Source: Candidatus Poribacteria bacterium
GTDB taxonomy: Bacteria > Poribacteria > WGA-4E > WGA-3G
DNA length: 56,569 bases
Direction of reading: 5' to 3'
NCBI GenBank assembly: GCA_003635255.1
Contig: PYJC01000002.1
Location: 1 to 56,569 of the forward strand
The notes under the pieces were generated by a model. It worked only from the letters and a program-made list of their open reading frames with translations. It made no database searches and was not told the DNA's origin. The position numbers and the translations under genes are program-made. This document shows, piece after piece, positions 35,671 through 43,480 of the stretch (position 1 is the stretch's first letter; each line of letters opens with the position of its first letter).

Positions 35671-35946
35671 TCATCTGCTAATAGACGCATCGGCTAATTT
35701 CACAGGGTGTTGATAGTCTTTTTGTGTATGTAATACCGCGCTTGCATAGGCAAGACAGGCGCGAATATCCGCTTGCACAATGTGCGGATAATTCTCAAGA
35801 ATCTCTGCCTCAGTCCAACCGTGTCCGAGTAAGCCGACGATGAATTCAACGGCTAATCGTGTCCCTTTAATTACAGGTTTTCCTGTGAGAATATTCTCGT
35901 CACAGGTGATCCGTTCTGCTAATGTCCGAGGGATCTGACCTTGCAT
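35671..35946 (-). CDS. DUF433 family antitoxin-like protein (no partner)
   Basis: 91 residues. ITCDENILTGKPVIKGTRLAV followed by LLGHGWTEAEILENYPHI and ADIRACLAYA is the DUF433 pattern, a winged-helix-like antitoxin usually next to a DUF5615 PIN-like toxin. Here no toxin is adjacent on the downstream side: the region to its left is repeats. The intact pair 36038-36596 lies just upstream, so this may be a leftover of a duplication. ATG start at 35946. Confidence 0.78.
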   Translation of the reverse strand: MQGQIPRTLAERITCDENILTGKPVIKGTRLAVEFIVGLLGHGWTEAEILENYPHIVQADIRACLAYASAVLHTQKDYQHPVKLADASISR

Positions 35947-36037
35947 AATATTTTCCGCCTTCCGTGCTATTAATATTAGACTGTTTCTACCGCATCAAGG
36001 GGTATGCCACTTTTCAGATAATCCGTTAAATATCAAG

Positions 36038-36361
36038 TCATATAGCATCAATATAGGTGATTTGACCCGCTTGAATGGTCTGTAGTGTTTCATTGAGTCG
36101 CGGAATCAGAGGGAGAAGGAATTCTAATTGATTGCGTGGTGCAATTAGCACGATAATCGCAATATCAAATCTGCTGAGATTCTGTTGATATTCTATATTC
36201 CTGTCTGCGGTTATCCAGACATCAAATTCTTTCTCAGCACTACGGAGCAGTTCCCCGTTTTTCATGCCCGACCAACCCTTTTCTTGTACTGTAAAAACTA
36301 TGTGGTCAATGAATTCTGCCTTTAGTTTTTTCGGCAAGCATTCATCAAGAAGAATTTGCAT
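36038..36361 (-). CDS. DUF5615 PIN-like toxin
   Basis: 107 residues. MQILLDECLPKKL gives the first acidic pair of a PIN-like fold (D6, E7), VWITADRNIEYQQNL the later Asp (AD-R), both standard for DUF5615, the toxin half of DUF433/DUF5615 modules. It overlaps the antitoxin gene before it by 17 bases, a coupled order with the antitoxin first. The fold predicts RNase activity; the target is unknown. Confidence 0.82.
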   Translation of the reverse strand: MQILLDECLPKKLKAEFIDHIVFTVQEKGWSGMKNGELLRSAEKEFDVWITADRNIEYQQNLSRFDIAIIVLIAPRNQLEFLLPLIPRLNETLQTIQAGQITYIDAI

Positions 36362-36596
36362 AAGCGTGTGTAAGAAGTATCTCCCCCGCGAGTTCCAATG
36401 TTGCTACAACTTGTTCACGACTAACAGACGGAAAATCTTCCAAGAATTCATCAAGACTTTCTCCCGTCTCCAAATAGTCAATCAGATTTTTTATCGGGAC
36501 GCGGGTATTTTTGAATACCGGTGTGCCGCTCATAATCTCAGCATCACAAGTAATAAGACTATCTATCATTAGCTTTGTGCGCTCTTCAAACTTCAC
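36345..36596 (-). CDS. DUF433 antitoxin
   Basis: 83 residues. ITCDAEIMSGTPVFKNTRVPI, LIDYLETGESLDEFLEDFPSV and REQVVATLELAG follow the DUF433 pattern exactly. The start is a GTG with AGAGGT eight bases upstream. It is the first gene of a pair under the promoter at 36643-36671 and overlaps the DUF5615 toxin. Such antitoxins normally also repress their own promoter, which is not shown here. Confidence 0.83.
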   Translation of the reverse strand: MKFEERTKLMIDSLITCDAEIMSGTPVFKNTRVPIKNLIDYLETGESLDEFLEDFPSVSREQVVATLELAGEILLTHAYANSS

Positions 36597-36642
36597 TTGC
36601 CATTACCTCTTTAGTAACTATTGTGTCTTCTATGTTATCGTT

Positions 36643-36671
36643 AATATAACATTAGGTTTGTTGAATGTCAA
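36643..36671 (-). promoter_or_regulatory. Promoter of the DUF433/DUF5615 pair
   Basis: On the minus strand TTGACA (36671-36666), 17 bases ending TGT, TATATT (36648-36643). It diverges from the promoter at 36701. Confidence 0.65.
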
Positions 36672-36700
36672 GTTTTGTCGGATTGATCGAAAATTACCAC

Positions 36701-36729
36701 TTGACATTTCTCCCACTTTCTGATAGGAT
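36701..36729 (+). promoter_or_regulatory. Promoter for the 36767 gene
   Basis: TTGACA (36701-36706), 17 bases ending TGA, TAGGAT (36724-36729), about 38 bases before the GTG. Confidence 0.6.
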
Positions 36730-36766
36730 AGACGATGCGACACAAAAAATGGAAGGAGCAAATTAA

Positions 36767-37804
36767 GTGGCACAAGCAACAGTTAAAGTCGGCATTATCG
36801 GTGCGGGTGGGAATACAAGATCACGGCATATTCCGGGATTACAGGCGATTGACGGTGTTGAGATCGTCGGGGTCTGCAATCGGAGTCAGGAATCCTCACA
36901 ACGGGTGGCAGACGAGTTCGGTATCCCGAAAACCTACGACAATTGGCAGGATGCTATCGCGGATCCAGATACGAATGCGATTGTTATCGGGACATGGCCC
37001 TATATGCACTGCCAGGCAACCGTAGCAGCACTTCGGGCAAATAAGCACGTAATGTGTGAGGCACGGATGGCAATGAACGCCAAAGAAGCACATATCATGC
37101 GCATAGCATCGTGTCAAAAAACACATCTCATCGCGCAGATTGTCCCTTCGCCCATGACACTCCGGGTAGACAACACCATAAAACGGCTCATCGCAGAAGG
37201 CTATATCGGGGATGTACTTGCTATAGAAGCCCGCGCAGGCGGAGCATTTCTGGACAGCGAATCACCGCTCCAGTGGCGGCAAGATTTCGATCTCAGTGGA
37301 CTCAATATCATGAGCATGGGGATCTGGTACGAAGCGTTGATGCGTTGGGTCGGAGAAGCAACACGGATCATGGCGATGGGCAAGACATTCGTCAAAATGC
37401 GTCCGGATGCTGATGGCGTGATGCGTTCGGTGCGGATTCCAGAACATATTGATGTCGTCGCGGATCTTGCATGCGGCGCGCAGCTGCATATACAGGTCTC
37501 TAATGTCGCGGGGTTGGCAGGAGCACCGGAGGTTTATATCTTCGGAAGCAACGGGACACTGCGTTTTTCAGGGAATAAACTCTACGGCGGGCAAAAAGAT
37601 GATACCGAACTGAGCGAGATTGATATACCAGATTCAGAGGCTGGCGGATGGCGAGTGGAAGAAGAATTTGTGAATGCTATCCGTGGTGGTGAGGTGATTA
37701 CACATACCGATTTTGATACGGGTGTGAAGTACATGGAATTTACGGAGGCGGTCACGCGGAGCATGCAGTCAGGGACAGCGATTACTTTGCCACTTCATAT
37801 TTAG
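36767..37804 (+). CDS. Gfo/Idh/MocA family oxidoreductase lacking the usual Lys
   Basis: 345 residues from a GTG with AAGGAG upstream. N-terminal Rossmann motif GIIGAGGNTRSRHIPG binds NAD(P). At the place of the E-K-P motif the chain reads MCEARMAMNA (E98, A99, R100), so the Lys thought to take part in hydride transfer is replaced by Arg or missing. The C-terminal domain (SPLQWRQDFDLSGLN and YIFGSNGTLRFSG) is otherwise typical. This may be a catalytically altered subfamily. Followed by the ferritin-like gene after 52 bases. Confidence 0.83.
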   Translation: MAQATVKVGIIGAGGNTRSRHIPGLQAIDGVEIVGVCNRSQESSQRVADEFGIPKTYDNWQDAIADPDTNAIVIGTWPYMHCQATVAALRANKHVMCEARMAMNAKEAHIMRIASCQKTHLIAQIVPSPMTLRVDNTIKRLIAEGYIGDVLAIEARAGGAFLDSESPLQWRQDFDLSGLNIMSMGIWYEALMRWVGEATRIMAMGKTFVKMRPDADGVMRSVRIPEHIDVVADLACGAQLHIQVSNVAGLAGAPEVYIFGSNGTLRFSGNKLYGGQKDDTELSEIDIPDSEAGGWRVEEEFVNAIRGGEVITHTDFDTGVKYMEFTEAVTRSMQSGTAITLPLHI

Positions 37805-37856
37805 CGTTGGTTACGGCACAACGGCGTGTGCCTACTACTTTGAAAGGAAGGAACGT

Positions 37857-38399
37857 TTGACATTAGGAGAACTTTTTAATCTTTGTCAGGACATTGAGCT
37901 ACGGCAAGCGAAACTCTACGCATCGCTCTCATTGCTTCTGGGAAATGTTGATGAAAGAATCGCACGGTTTTGGGAACAGATGAGCACTGAAGAATGGCAA
38001 CACTATATCCTTGTAGATTTCGGACGTTCTTTATGTGTTGATGCGTTCGGCGTGGATTCACCTGTGACGGAGTTGTCGGATGTCCCTGTGCAACAAATTA
38101 CGGACGCATTGGACGCACACGAGCAGAAAGTCGATAGCGGCGATATTTCGCTCGATGAAGCCTTCACAATTGCGATCGCTATTGAAGGCAGCGAAGCCGA
38201 TACGATCTATATGCACCTGCTTTCTATCATGCGAAAAGCGATTGAACAGAGTGATCAACCTTATCTAATTGATCGTATTGTCCAAGTAGAGAAAGATATG
38301 GTGTCGCACGTGGGTGGGCTGGTTCAGGCGACACAGCGGTTTGCGACGGATCCGGATCTAATTCGCAAGGCGCATCGTTTGAAAGCAGAACACGGTTAA
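37857..38399 (+). CDS. Ferritin-like (rubrerythrin-type) protein
   Basis: 180 residues, all helical. Glu in DIELRQAKLY, E-x-x-H in STEEWQHYIL, Glu in IAIEGSEADTIY and E-x(6)-H in VEKDMVSHVGG are placed as in the diiron four-helix bundle of rubrerythrin/ferritin-like proteins. No C-terminal rubredoxin domain. The role may be iron storage or peroxide detoxification. TTG start with GGAAGGAACG upstream. Linked to the oxidoreductase before it by strand and short spacing. Confidence 0.72.
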   Translation: MTLGELFNLCQDIELRQAKLYASLSLLLGNVDERIARFWEQMSTEEWQHYILVDFGRSLCVDAFGVDSPVTELSDVPVQQITDALDAHEQKVDSGDISLDEAFTIAIAIEGSEADTIYMHLLSIMRKAIEQSDQPYLIDRIVQVEKDMVSHVGGLVQATQRFATDPDLIRKAHRLKAEHG

Positions 38400-38440
38400 G
38401 CTGTGGTAGCGGTCTGTAACCTTGATGCTATAGGTATGTT

Positions 38441-39388
38441 CTACGAATGTTGCGCATTGCAGAGGAGATTTCCGGCCTGTTCACACGCCACTTGCTCTAA
38501 CTGCAAGGTGGTGTGGCTGATCCCGAAACGAGATTGCAATTCGGCGTTAATTTCTTCAAGAATCCGATCAGGTGCTAAAGTGGTATTCTCGTCAACCACA
38601 ACATGCACACTCAGTGCACAATAGTTGGAACACAGTGACCAGATGTGTAAATCGTGAATATCTTTGACGGGTTCTAAACTGCGGAGATGTTCGGCGACGG
38701 TGTGAGCGTCAGCATTCTTCGGTGAATTTTCGAGCAAGATATGCACCGCCTCTTTCGTCACATTTACAGCCCCGAAAAGAATAATCCCACCAATAAGAAA
38801 ACTCAGGATTGCATCAATCGGGTACCACTCTGTCCAAAATATGATCGCGCCACCAACGAGGACAGCAACGGAAGAGAGTGTATCGCCTATCACGTGGAGC
38901 ATCGCGCTTCGGACGTTAAGATTACCATGCCCCTCACCGTGCAGCTGCCATAAGATGATCAGATTCCCCACAAAGCCGAGGCATGCCACAATAAACATGC
39001 CTGTCACTTTTATTTCTGTTGGGGACATGTATCTTTGGTAGGCTTCGTAGAAAATCCAACCGGAGATCGCGATAAGCGACACGCCGTTCACAAAAGCAGC
39101 AAAAACCTCAGCGCGATGATAGCCGTAAGTTCGGGAAGAGGTGGCGGGACGTGTGGAGAGATAGATTGCCAACCAACTGATGAGGAGCGAGGCAACGTCC
39201 GACATCACATGCGCTGCATCACTGAGCAAGGCAAGGCTACCCGACCAGATACCGCCGATAAGTTCGCCAAGGAAGACGCAGAACGTGACAACCACAGCGA
39301 ACTTGAATTTCTTCTGCAGATGTGTTTGATGGCTATGCGTGTGCGCCTCGCCGTGATGGTGATGAGGGTCGTGGCTGTGGTTGTGCAA
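38441..39388 (-). CDS. Cation diffusion facilitator, zinc/cobalt exporter
   Basis: 315 residues. His-rich N-terminus (HDPHHHHGEAHTHSHQ, residues 6-21), then six membrane segments. The metal site residues are in SDAAHVMSDVAS (helix 2) and LHVIGDTLSS (helix 5), the H-x3-D pairs of the ZnT/CzcD-type CDF family. The soluble C-terminal domain has DIHDLHIWSL. It exports Zn or related divalent ions in exchange for protons. TTG start with GGGAG upstream. Confidence is high for family, lower for the ion. Confidence 0.9.
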   Translation of the reverse strand: MHNHSHDPHHHHGEAHTHSHQTHLQKKFKFAVVVTFCVFLGELIGGIWSGSLALLSDAAHVMSDVASLLISWLAIYLSTRPATSSRTYGYHRAEVFAAFVNGVSLIAISGWIFYEAYQRYMSPTEIKVTGMFIVACLGFVGNLIILWQLHGEGHGNLNVRSAMLHVIGDTLSSVAVLVGGAIIFWTEWYPIDAILSFLIGGIILFGAVNVTKEAVHILLENSPKNADAHTVAEHLRSLEPVKDIHDLHIWSLCSNYCALSVHVVVDENTTLAPDRILEEINAELQSRFGISHTTLQLEQVACEQAGNLLCNAQHS

Positions 39389-39454
39389 AAAAGCGTCTCC
39401 CTATAAGCAGAACGGGACCGAGGCACAGAGACCTCGACCTATAACTGTTTTCGT

Positions 39455-39772
39455 TTAGTCCGAGTCGGTAGAGTTGCTCTTCGATTCGCTACTTGTATCC
39501 GTTTTCTGCTCTTTTTTCTCGCTTTTATCTGATGCCGCGCTTTTATCCGATGATTCCTTTTTGTCCTTTTTCGCTGATTCTTTATAGCCTTCGCTTCGGT
39601 AGTCGGTAATGTAGAACCCGGAGCCTTTGAAAATCAGACCGGCACCTGCCCCAATGAGCCGTTTCACTTTACCACCGCATTCCGGACACGCCTCAATCGC
39701 AGGCGCTGTGATGCCTTGAAACTTCTCAAATCGGACATCACAGGCGAGACACTTATAGTCGTATGTGGGCAT
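39455..39772 (-). CDS. FmdB-type zinc-ribbon protein
   Basis: 105 residues. MPTYDYKCLACDVRFEKFQG and CPECGGKVKRLIG hold the two C-x2-C knuckles of FmdB/FdhE-like regulatory proteins; GLIFKGSGFYITDYR is the family's second hallmark. The last 40 residues are a low-complexity Lys/Ser/Asp/Glu tail. The function of FmdB proteins is not settled; expression control or chaperone-like roles have been proposed. ATG at 39772, far (295 bases) from the sugar-binding gene going the other way. Confidence 0.88.
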   Translation of the reverse strand: MPTYDYKCLACDVRFEKFQGITAPAIEACPECGGKVKRLIGAGAGLIFKGSGFYITDYRSEGYKESAKKDKKESSDKSAASDKSEKKEQKTDTSSESKSNSTDSD

Positions 39773-39819
39773 GTTGGGTTGTCCTCCTTATTTAACAAGT
39801 TTTGCAAACAGACCAACTT

Positions 39820-39965
39820 GTAGGAGCGAGTGTTTTTGTTGGGGGTGTTTCTTGTCGCTCGCGATTCCTTACTTGTAGGAGCGAGCTGTGCTCGCGATTC
39901 CTTACTTACAAGAAACCCCCAAGCAAAAACGGTATTTCTTGTCGCTCGCGATTCCTTACGGTTTC
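39820..39965. repeat. GAGCGAGC-type repeats interrupted by the G-rich element
   Basis: TGTAGGAGCGAGCTGTGCTC, GCGATTCCTTAC at about 39871-39902 is an uninterrupted unit. A second copy at 39820-39867 is split by TGTTTTTGTTGGGGG and TGTTTCTTG, and an inverted version of the same insert (AAGAAACCCCCAAGCAAAAA) follows at 39910, before a third CGCTCGCGATTCC unit. So the G-rich element is present twice here, in opposite directions, within another repeat. Confidence 0.7.
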
Positions 39966-40067
39966 TGTGTTGAAATAAAAAGTTAATTGCTAAAAAGCCT
40001 ATGTTCTGATAAATTTTAATTATTAAATGCCTAAAAGTCAAGTCAATTTTTGTAACCGGAGTTTTTT

Positions 40068-41426
40068 ATGTTTCGTCTCCCGATTGATGCTGAAAGCTTT
40101 CCACTCGGTAAAGGACCGATGGTCATGCTAATTCTCTTTTTCATTTCTACGCTTTTCATCTTTGGGCGTTCCGAGGAGCAGGGCGAGGATATCGAATTTT
40201 GGATCTTCGCAAACACCCATTACGAAGAGTACCAAGCGCGCGTACCGATTTTTGAGGCACAAAACCCCGGTGTCAACGTCCAACTCATCAATTTCGGTGG
40301 CACGATGCACGATAAACTTCTCGCTGCGATGTTGTCCAATTTCGGTGCCCCCGATCTCGTGGAGGTAGAGATTACATCCATCGGTCGGTTCCTCAAAGGC
40401 GCAATCGACGAGGTCGGATTTGTTGATCTGCGCCCGCGTTTGGAAAGCGAAGGTTGGATGGACAAGTTAGTCGTCAGTCGGTTCACACCTTGGTCCTATC
40501 GAGGACGGATTTTCGGTATCCCACACGACTTACACCCCGTTGTGCTCCTCTACCGAGACGACCTCTTTAAAGCAGCAGGCGTTGAAATGACAGAAGTCGA
40601 GACATGGGACGATTTCATCGCTGCTGGGAAAAAAGCGACACGCTATCTTGACAGCGATGGTAAGATTGACCAGTACGCCATTGTGTTAGATCGGCGCACG
40701 GAAAGCGACTATTTTAGCCTGCTGCTCCAACAGGGTGGCGGCTTTTTTGACGAGGACGGCAACGTTATTATTGACAGTGAACTCGCAATTGAGACGTTAG
40801 AATTTTTCACGGCGTTGTTCAACGAACATAAAATCGCGACCCCCGTGTACGGGACCTGGCACGGTGACCCCAGTAATTTCGCAGCAATGCAAGATGACAA
40901 GATTCTCTCCATTCTTGCGCCGGACTGGTACGTCGGTATCCTCAAAAGTCAGGTGCCCCAGATGTCCGGCAAATGGAAAGCCGTTGGCATGCCAGCATGG
41001 CAACCCGGTGGCAGACGGACGACGACGCGCGGTGGCACGATGATCGGAATTACGAAGCAGTGCGAGAATCCTGATCGTGCATGGGAACTTCTCAAGTTCA
41101 CTTATTTTGATAGACCCGGTCTCGTGAACCGATATGAGACGACACGGATTATACCGCCGCTCAAAGCCGCATGGGACGCGCCTATCTTTAAAGAACCGGA
41201 TGTCTACTTGGGTGGACAACCACTTGGTGAGTTGTTTATCCAACTCGCACCCGATTTACCACCACGCTATCAGAACCCCTACTGGTCAGAAGCCGCGGAT
41301 CTACTCAACGATGCGATCTTTGCTGCAGTGACAGAGAAACAGACACCGAGAGAAGCATTGACAGACCTCGCTGAGAAAGTCCGCGCCCTTATTGCGAAAG
41401 ATAGGGGTAGATGGGGTGAGATGTGA
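40068..41426 (+). CDS. ABC transporter sugar-binding protein
   Basis: 452 residues. Hydrophobic signal-like segment at about 18-35, then IEFWIFANTHYEEYQARVPIF, the start of family-1 extracellular solute-binding proteins (MalE/UgpB type). PDLVEVEITSIGRFL and FFTALFNEHKI later follow the same fold, which binds mono- or oligosaccharides. CCGGAG precedes the ATG. The cognate permease lies 317 bases downstream with its own leader; no ATPase gene is in the window. Ligand unknown. Confidence 0.88.
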   Translation: MFRLPIDAESFPLGKGPMVMLILFFISTLFIFGRSEEQGEDIEFWIFANTHYEEYQARVPIFEAQNPGVNVQLINFGGTMHDKLLAAMLSNFGAPDLVEVEITSIGRFLKGAIDEVGFVDLRPRLESEGWMDKLVVSRFTPWSYRGRIFGIPHDLHPVVLLYRDDLFKAAGVEMTEVETWDDFIAAGKKATRYLDSDGKIDQYAIVLDRRTESDYFSLLLQQGGGFFDEDGNVIIDSELAIETLEFFTALFNEHKIATPVYGTWHGDPSNFAAMQDDKILSILAPDWYVGILKSQVPQMSGKWKAVGMPAWQPGGRRTTTRGGTMIGITKQCENPDRAWELLKFTYFDRPGLVNRYETTRIIPPLKAAWDAPIFKEPDVYLGGQPLGELFIQLAPDLPPRYQNPYWSEAADLLNDAIFAAVTEKQTPREALTDLAEKVRALIAKDRGRWGEM

Positions 41427-41551
41427 GTTTCTCGAACAGTATTATCTAATGAACATTGATCGAAATCGTTAGCATTGCGACAACCGGATCATTAAAAGAT
41501 CATTCACAGGACTTACGCATTTTTCCATGATAACGAATGTCCGACGCACTG

Positions 41552-41600
41552 CAGGGTTTTTGATTGGGGTCTTTGATAGGGTGTTTCTGCGTATTTCTTC
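41552..41600 (+). repeat. G-rich dispersed element in the 41427-41743 gap
   Basis: GCAGGGTTTTTGATTGGGG, TCTTTGATAGGG, TGTTTCTGCG, ATTTCTTC: the same word order as at 20800 and 21851. It fills part of a 317-base gene-free gap before the permease leader; the rest of the gap has no feature I can name. Confidence 0.6.
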
Positions 41601-41652
41601 AGGGTTTCAAACCCCGCCTGCAAGGGGGCTGCGTAAGTCCTAATTCAGAAAC

Positions 41653-41743
41653 GTAGCTTGAAACGAAGTGGAAAGCGGATCTACGGAGAGGTATGTGACA
41701 ACCCCAATTTACCTCACCGAACCGCAAGGAATAATTAAAGTAT
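41653..41743 (+). promoter_or_regulatory. Conserved 5' leader, copy 1 (permease)
   Basis: GTAGCTTG (41653) to GGATCTACGGAGAGG, then TTACCTCACCGAACCGCAAG and GAA, ending at the ATG 41744. GTAG pairs with CTAC (41681); GCTT with AAGC (41673); CGGAGAGG (41684-41691) with CCTCACCG (41712-41719), 7 of 8 pairs. The second stem ends close to the CAAGGAA ribosome site. Copies at 42658 and 47314. Confidence 0.7.
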
Positions 41744-42643
41744 ATGAACAGAAAACGAACAACGAACCAACTTTGGAATCAACAACAGAAGATGGCACCC
41801 TACCTCTTTATTGCGCCGTTTTATCTGCTGTTCGTCGTCTTCATGGGGTATCCGCTCATTTCGTCGCTTGTGATGAGTCTCTATGAGATGCGAGGGTTCC
41901 AAAGTCGGATCTTTGTCGGTTTCGGTAACTTCACCGACCTGTTCCGTGACCCTATCTTTTGGAAGTCACTCCGAAATACCGCCTATTTCGCAATAGGCAC
42001 CCTCACACTCCAATTACCGATTGCTTTGTTATTAGCGATTCTACTGAATTCCAAGTTCGTCAAGGGGAAAAATTTCCTGCGACTCGCCTTTTTTGCACCG
42101 GTGCTGGTTGCGGGTGTCTTCGTTGCTATTATCTTTAACCTTGTCTATGACCAGCGTGCAGGCTTAGTCAACCAAGAATTCATCCTCTTTGGCAAGGAGA
42201 TCGGTTGGCTAAACGAGGAGAATTATGTGATGCCAGCGGTTATTCTGACAGGCGTTTGGCAGTGGGCCGGGTTCAATATGATCTACTTTTTAGCGGGGTT
42301 ACAAGGTATCCGACAGGAGTTATACGAAGCGGCAGCGGTTGACGGTGCGAACTGGTGGCAAGCATTTATCCATGTCACGCTGCCTTCGTTACGCCCCGTG
42401 ATAGCCTTCGTTTTCGTAGTTTCGATGATAGGTTCGCTCCAACTCTTCGATCTGCCGTTTATCCTGACGAACGGTGGTGAACCTGCGGATGCGGGGTCAA
42501 CGATTGTAATGTATCTCTATAAAAACGGTTTTCAGTTCATGCGCCTCGGCTATGCGGCGACAATCGGTTGGGTGTTATTTTTCATTATTGCTGTTATCTC
42601 AATCGTCCAATTGAAATTACTCGGCATTTTCCGGGATGAATAA
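41744..42643 (+). CDS. Sugar ABC transporter permease (MalF/UgpA type)
   Basis: 299 residues with six membrane segments and the EAA loop ELYEAAAVDGANWWQAFIHV that docks to the ATPase, as in MalF/UgpA-type permeases. It would work with the binding protein before it, plus a second permease and an ATPase that are not in this window. ATG at 41744. The conserved leader ends at this ATG, so the gene may be regulated separately from the binding protein. Confidence 0.9.
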   Translation: MNRKRTTNQLWNQQQKMAPYLFIAPFYLLFVVFMGYPLISSLVMSLYEMRGFQSRIFVGFGNFTDLFRDPIFWKSLRNTAYFAIGTLTLQLPIALLLAILLNSKFVKGKNFLRLAFFAPVLVAGVFVAIIFNLVYDQRAGLVNQEFILFGKEIGWLNEENYVMPAVILTGVWQWAGFNMIYFLAGLQGIRQELYEAAAVDGANWWQAFIHVTLPSLRPVIAFVFVVSMIGSLQLFDLPFILTNGGEPADAGSTIVMYLYKNGFQFMRLGYAATIGWVLFFIIAVISIVQLKLLGIFRDE

Positions 42644-42657
42644 GTCAACTAAGGCAC

Positions 42658-42767
42658 GTAGCTCGTAATGTAATGGAGAGGTTTTTGATAGGGTGTTTCT
42701 TCTAAGTATACGGAGCGGAACTTTCATGAACCCAACCCACCTAAACGAACCGCAAGGAAATCTAAAA
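42658..42767 (+). promoter_or_regulatory. Conserved 5' leader, copy 2 (hisA), split by a G-rich element
   Basis: GTAGCTCGTAATGTAATGG (42658-42676), then an insert GTTTTTGATAGGGTGTTTCT (42681-42706), then TATACGGAGCGG, CCCACCTAAACGAACCGCAAG, ATG at 42768. In copies 1 and 3 the two halves are continuous, so the insert came later. The CCT-ACG arm is also changed (CCTAAACG), weakening the second stem. Confidence 0.65.
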
Positions 42768-43472
42768 ATGCAGATATTACCCGCAATTGATCTTCGTGGT
42801 GGAAAATGTGTAAATTTGGTACAGGGTATCGCCTCACAGGAGACCGTCTTTTCGGACGCACCGGTAGAGATGGCGCAGCGATGGCAAGCTGAAGGCGCGG
42901 AATACTTACACCTCGTAGATCTGGATGGCGCGTTTCAAGGTGAATCGGCGAACCTCCATATTGTTAGCGAAATTGTCTCTGCACTTGATATACCGGTCCA
43001 ACTTGGCGGCGGCATCCGTAGCGTGGAACAGTTGGAAGCCGTCTTAGCATTAGGTGTAGACCGCGCTATATTAGGCACGGTTGCCCTCAAACAGCCGGAT
43101 TTGGTAAAGCAGGCGTGCAACAAATATGGTGCGCGTATCGCTGTCGGTATTGACGCGAAAGACGGTATGGTCGCCACAGAAGGATGGTTGGACGTATCCC
43201 AGAAATCCGCTGTTGAATTCGCACAAGAAATGGCGGAGGTACAGACGCTTATTTACACTGACATCAAGAGTGATGGTATGCTCAAGGGACCGAATGTTGA
43301 GGCGACAACGGATATTATTGAGGCTGTCCCTGCGAATGTGATTGCTTCGGGTGGCGTAACATCGCTTGCTGATGTAACCGCTTTGAAGCAAATCGGTGCC
43401 AGTGGCGCAATCATAGGGCGTGCTTTGTATACCGGTGATCTCGCGCTACAAGACGCAATCGCTACAGGATAG
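42768..43472 (+). CDS. hisA: Phosphoribosylformimino-AICAR ribotide isomerase
   Basis: 234 residues, the usual length, from the ATG at 42768 directly after the conserved leader; a longer frame from 42693 covers the leader. ILPAIDLRGGKCVNLVQG holds the general acid/base Asp at 8, LGGGIRS the first phosphate loop and YTDIKSDGM the second Asp, followed by IASGGV. The enzyme is a TIM barrel catalysing the Amadori rearrangement in histidine synthesis. No other his gene is adjacent. Convergent with the next gene, only 8 bases apart. Confidence 0.92.
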   Translation: MQILPAIDLRGGKCVNLVQGIASQETVFSDAPVEMAQRWQAEGAEYLHLVDLDGAFQGESANLHIVSEIVSALDIPVQLGGGIRSVEQLEAVLALGVDRAILGTVALKQPDLVKQACNKYGARIAVGIDAKDGMVATEGWLDVSQKSAVEFAQEMAEVQTLIYTDIKSDGMLKGPNVEATTDIIEAVPANVIASGGVTSLADVTALKQIGASGAIIGRALYTGDLALQDAIATG

Positions 43473-43480
43473 AAAACGGA

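Noticed and set aside
36735..37025. Open frame from an ATG at 36735 overlapping the oxidoreductase
   Set aside because: Out of frame with the clear Gfo/Idh/MocA gene; the ribosome site AAGGAG fits the GTG at 36767.
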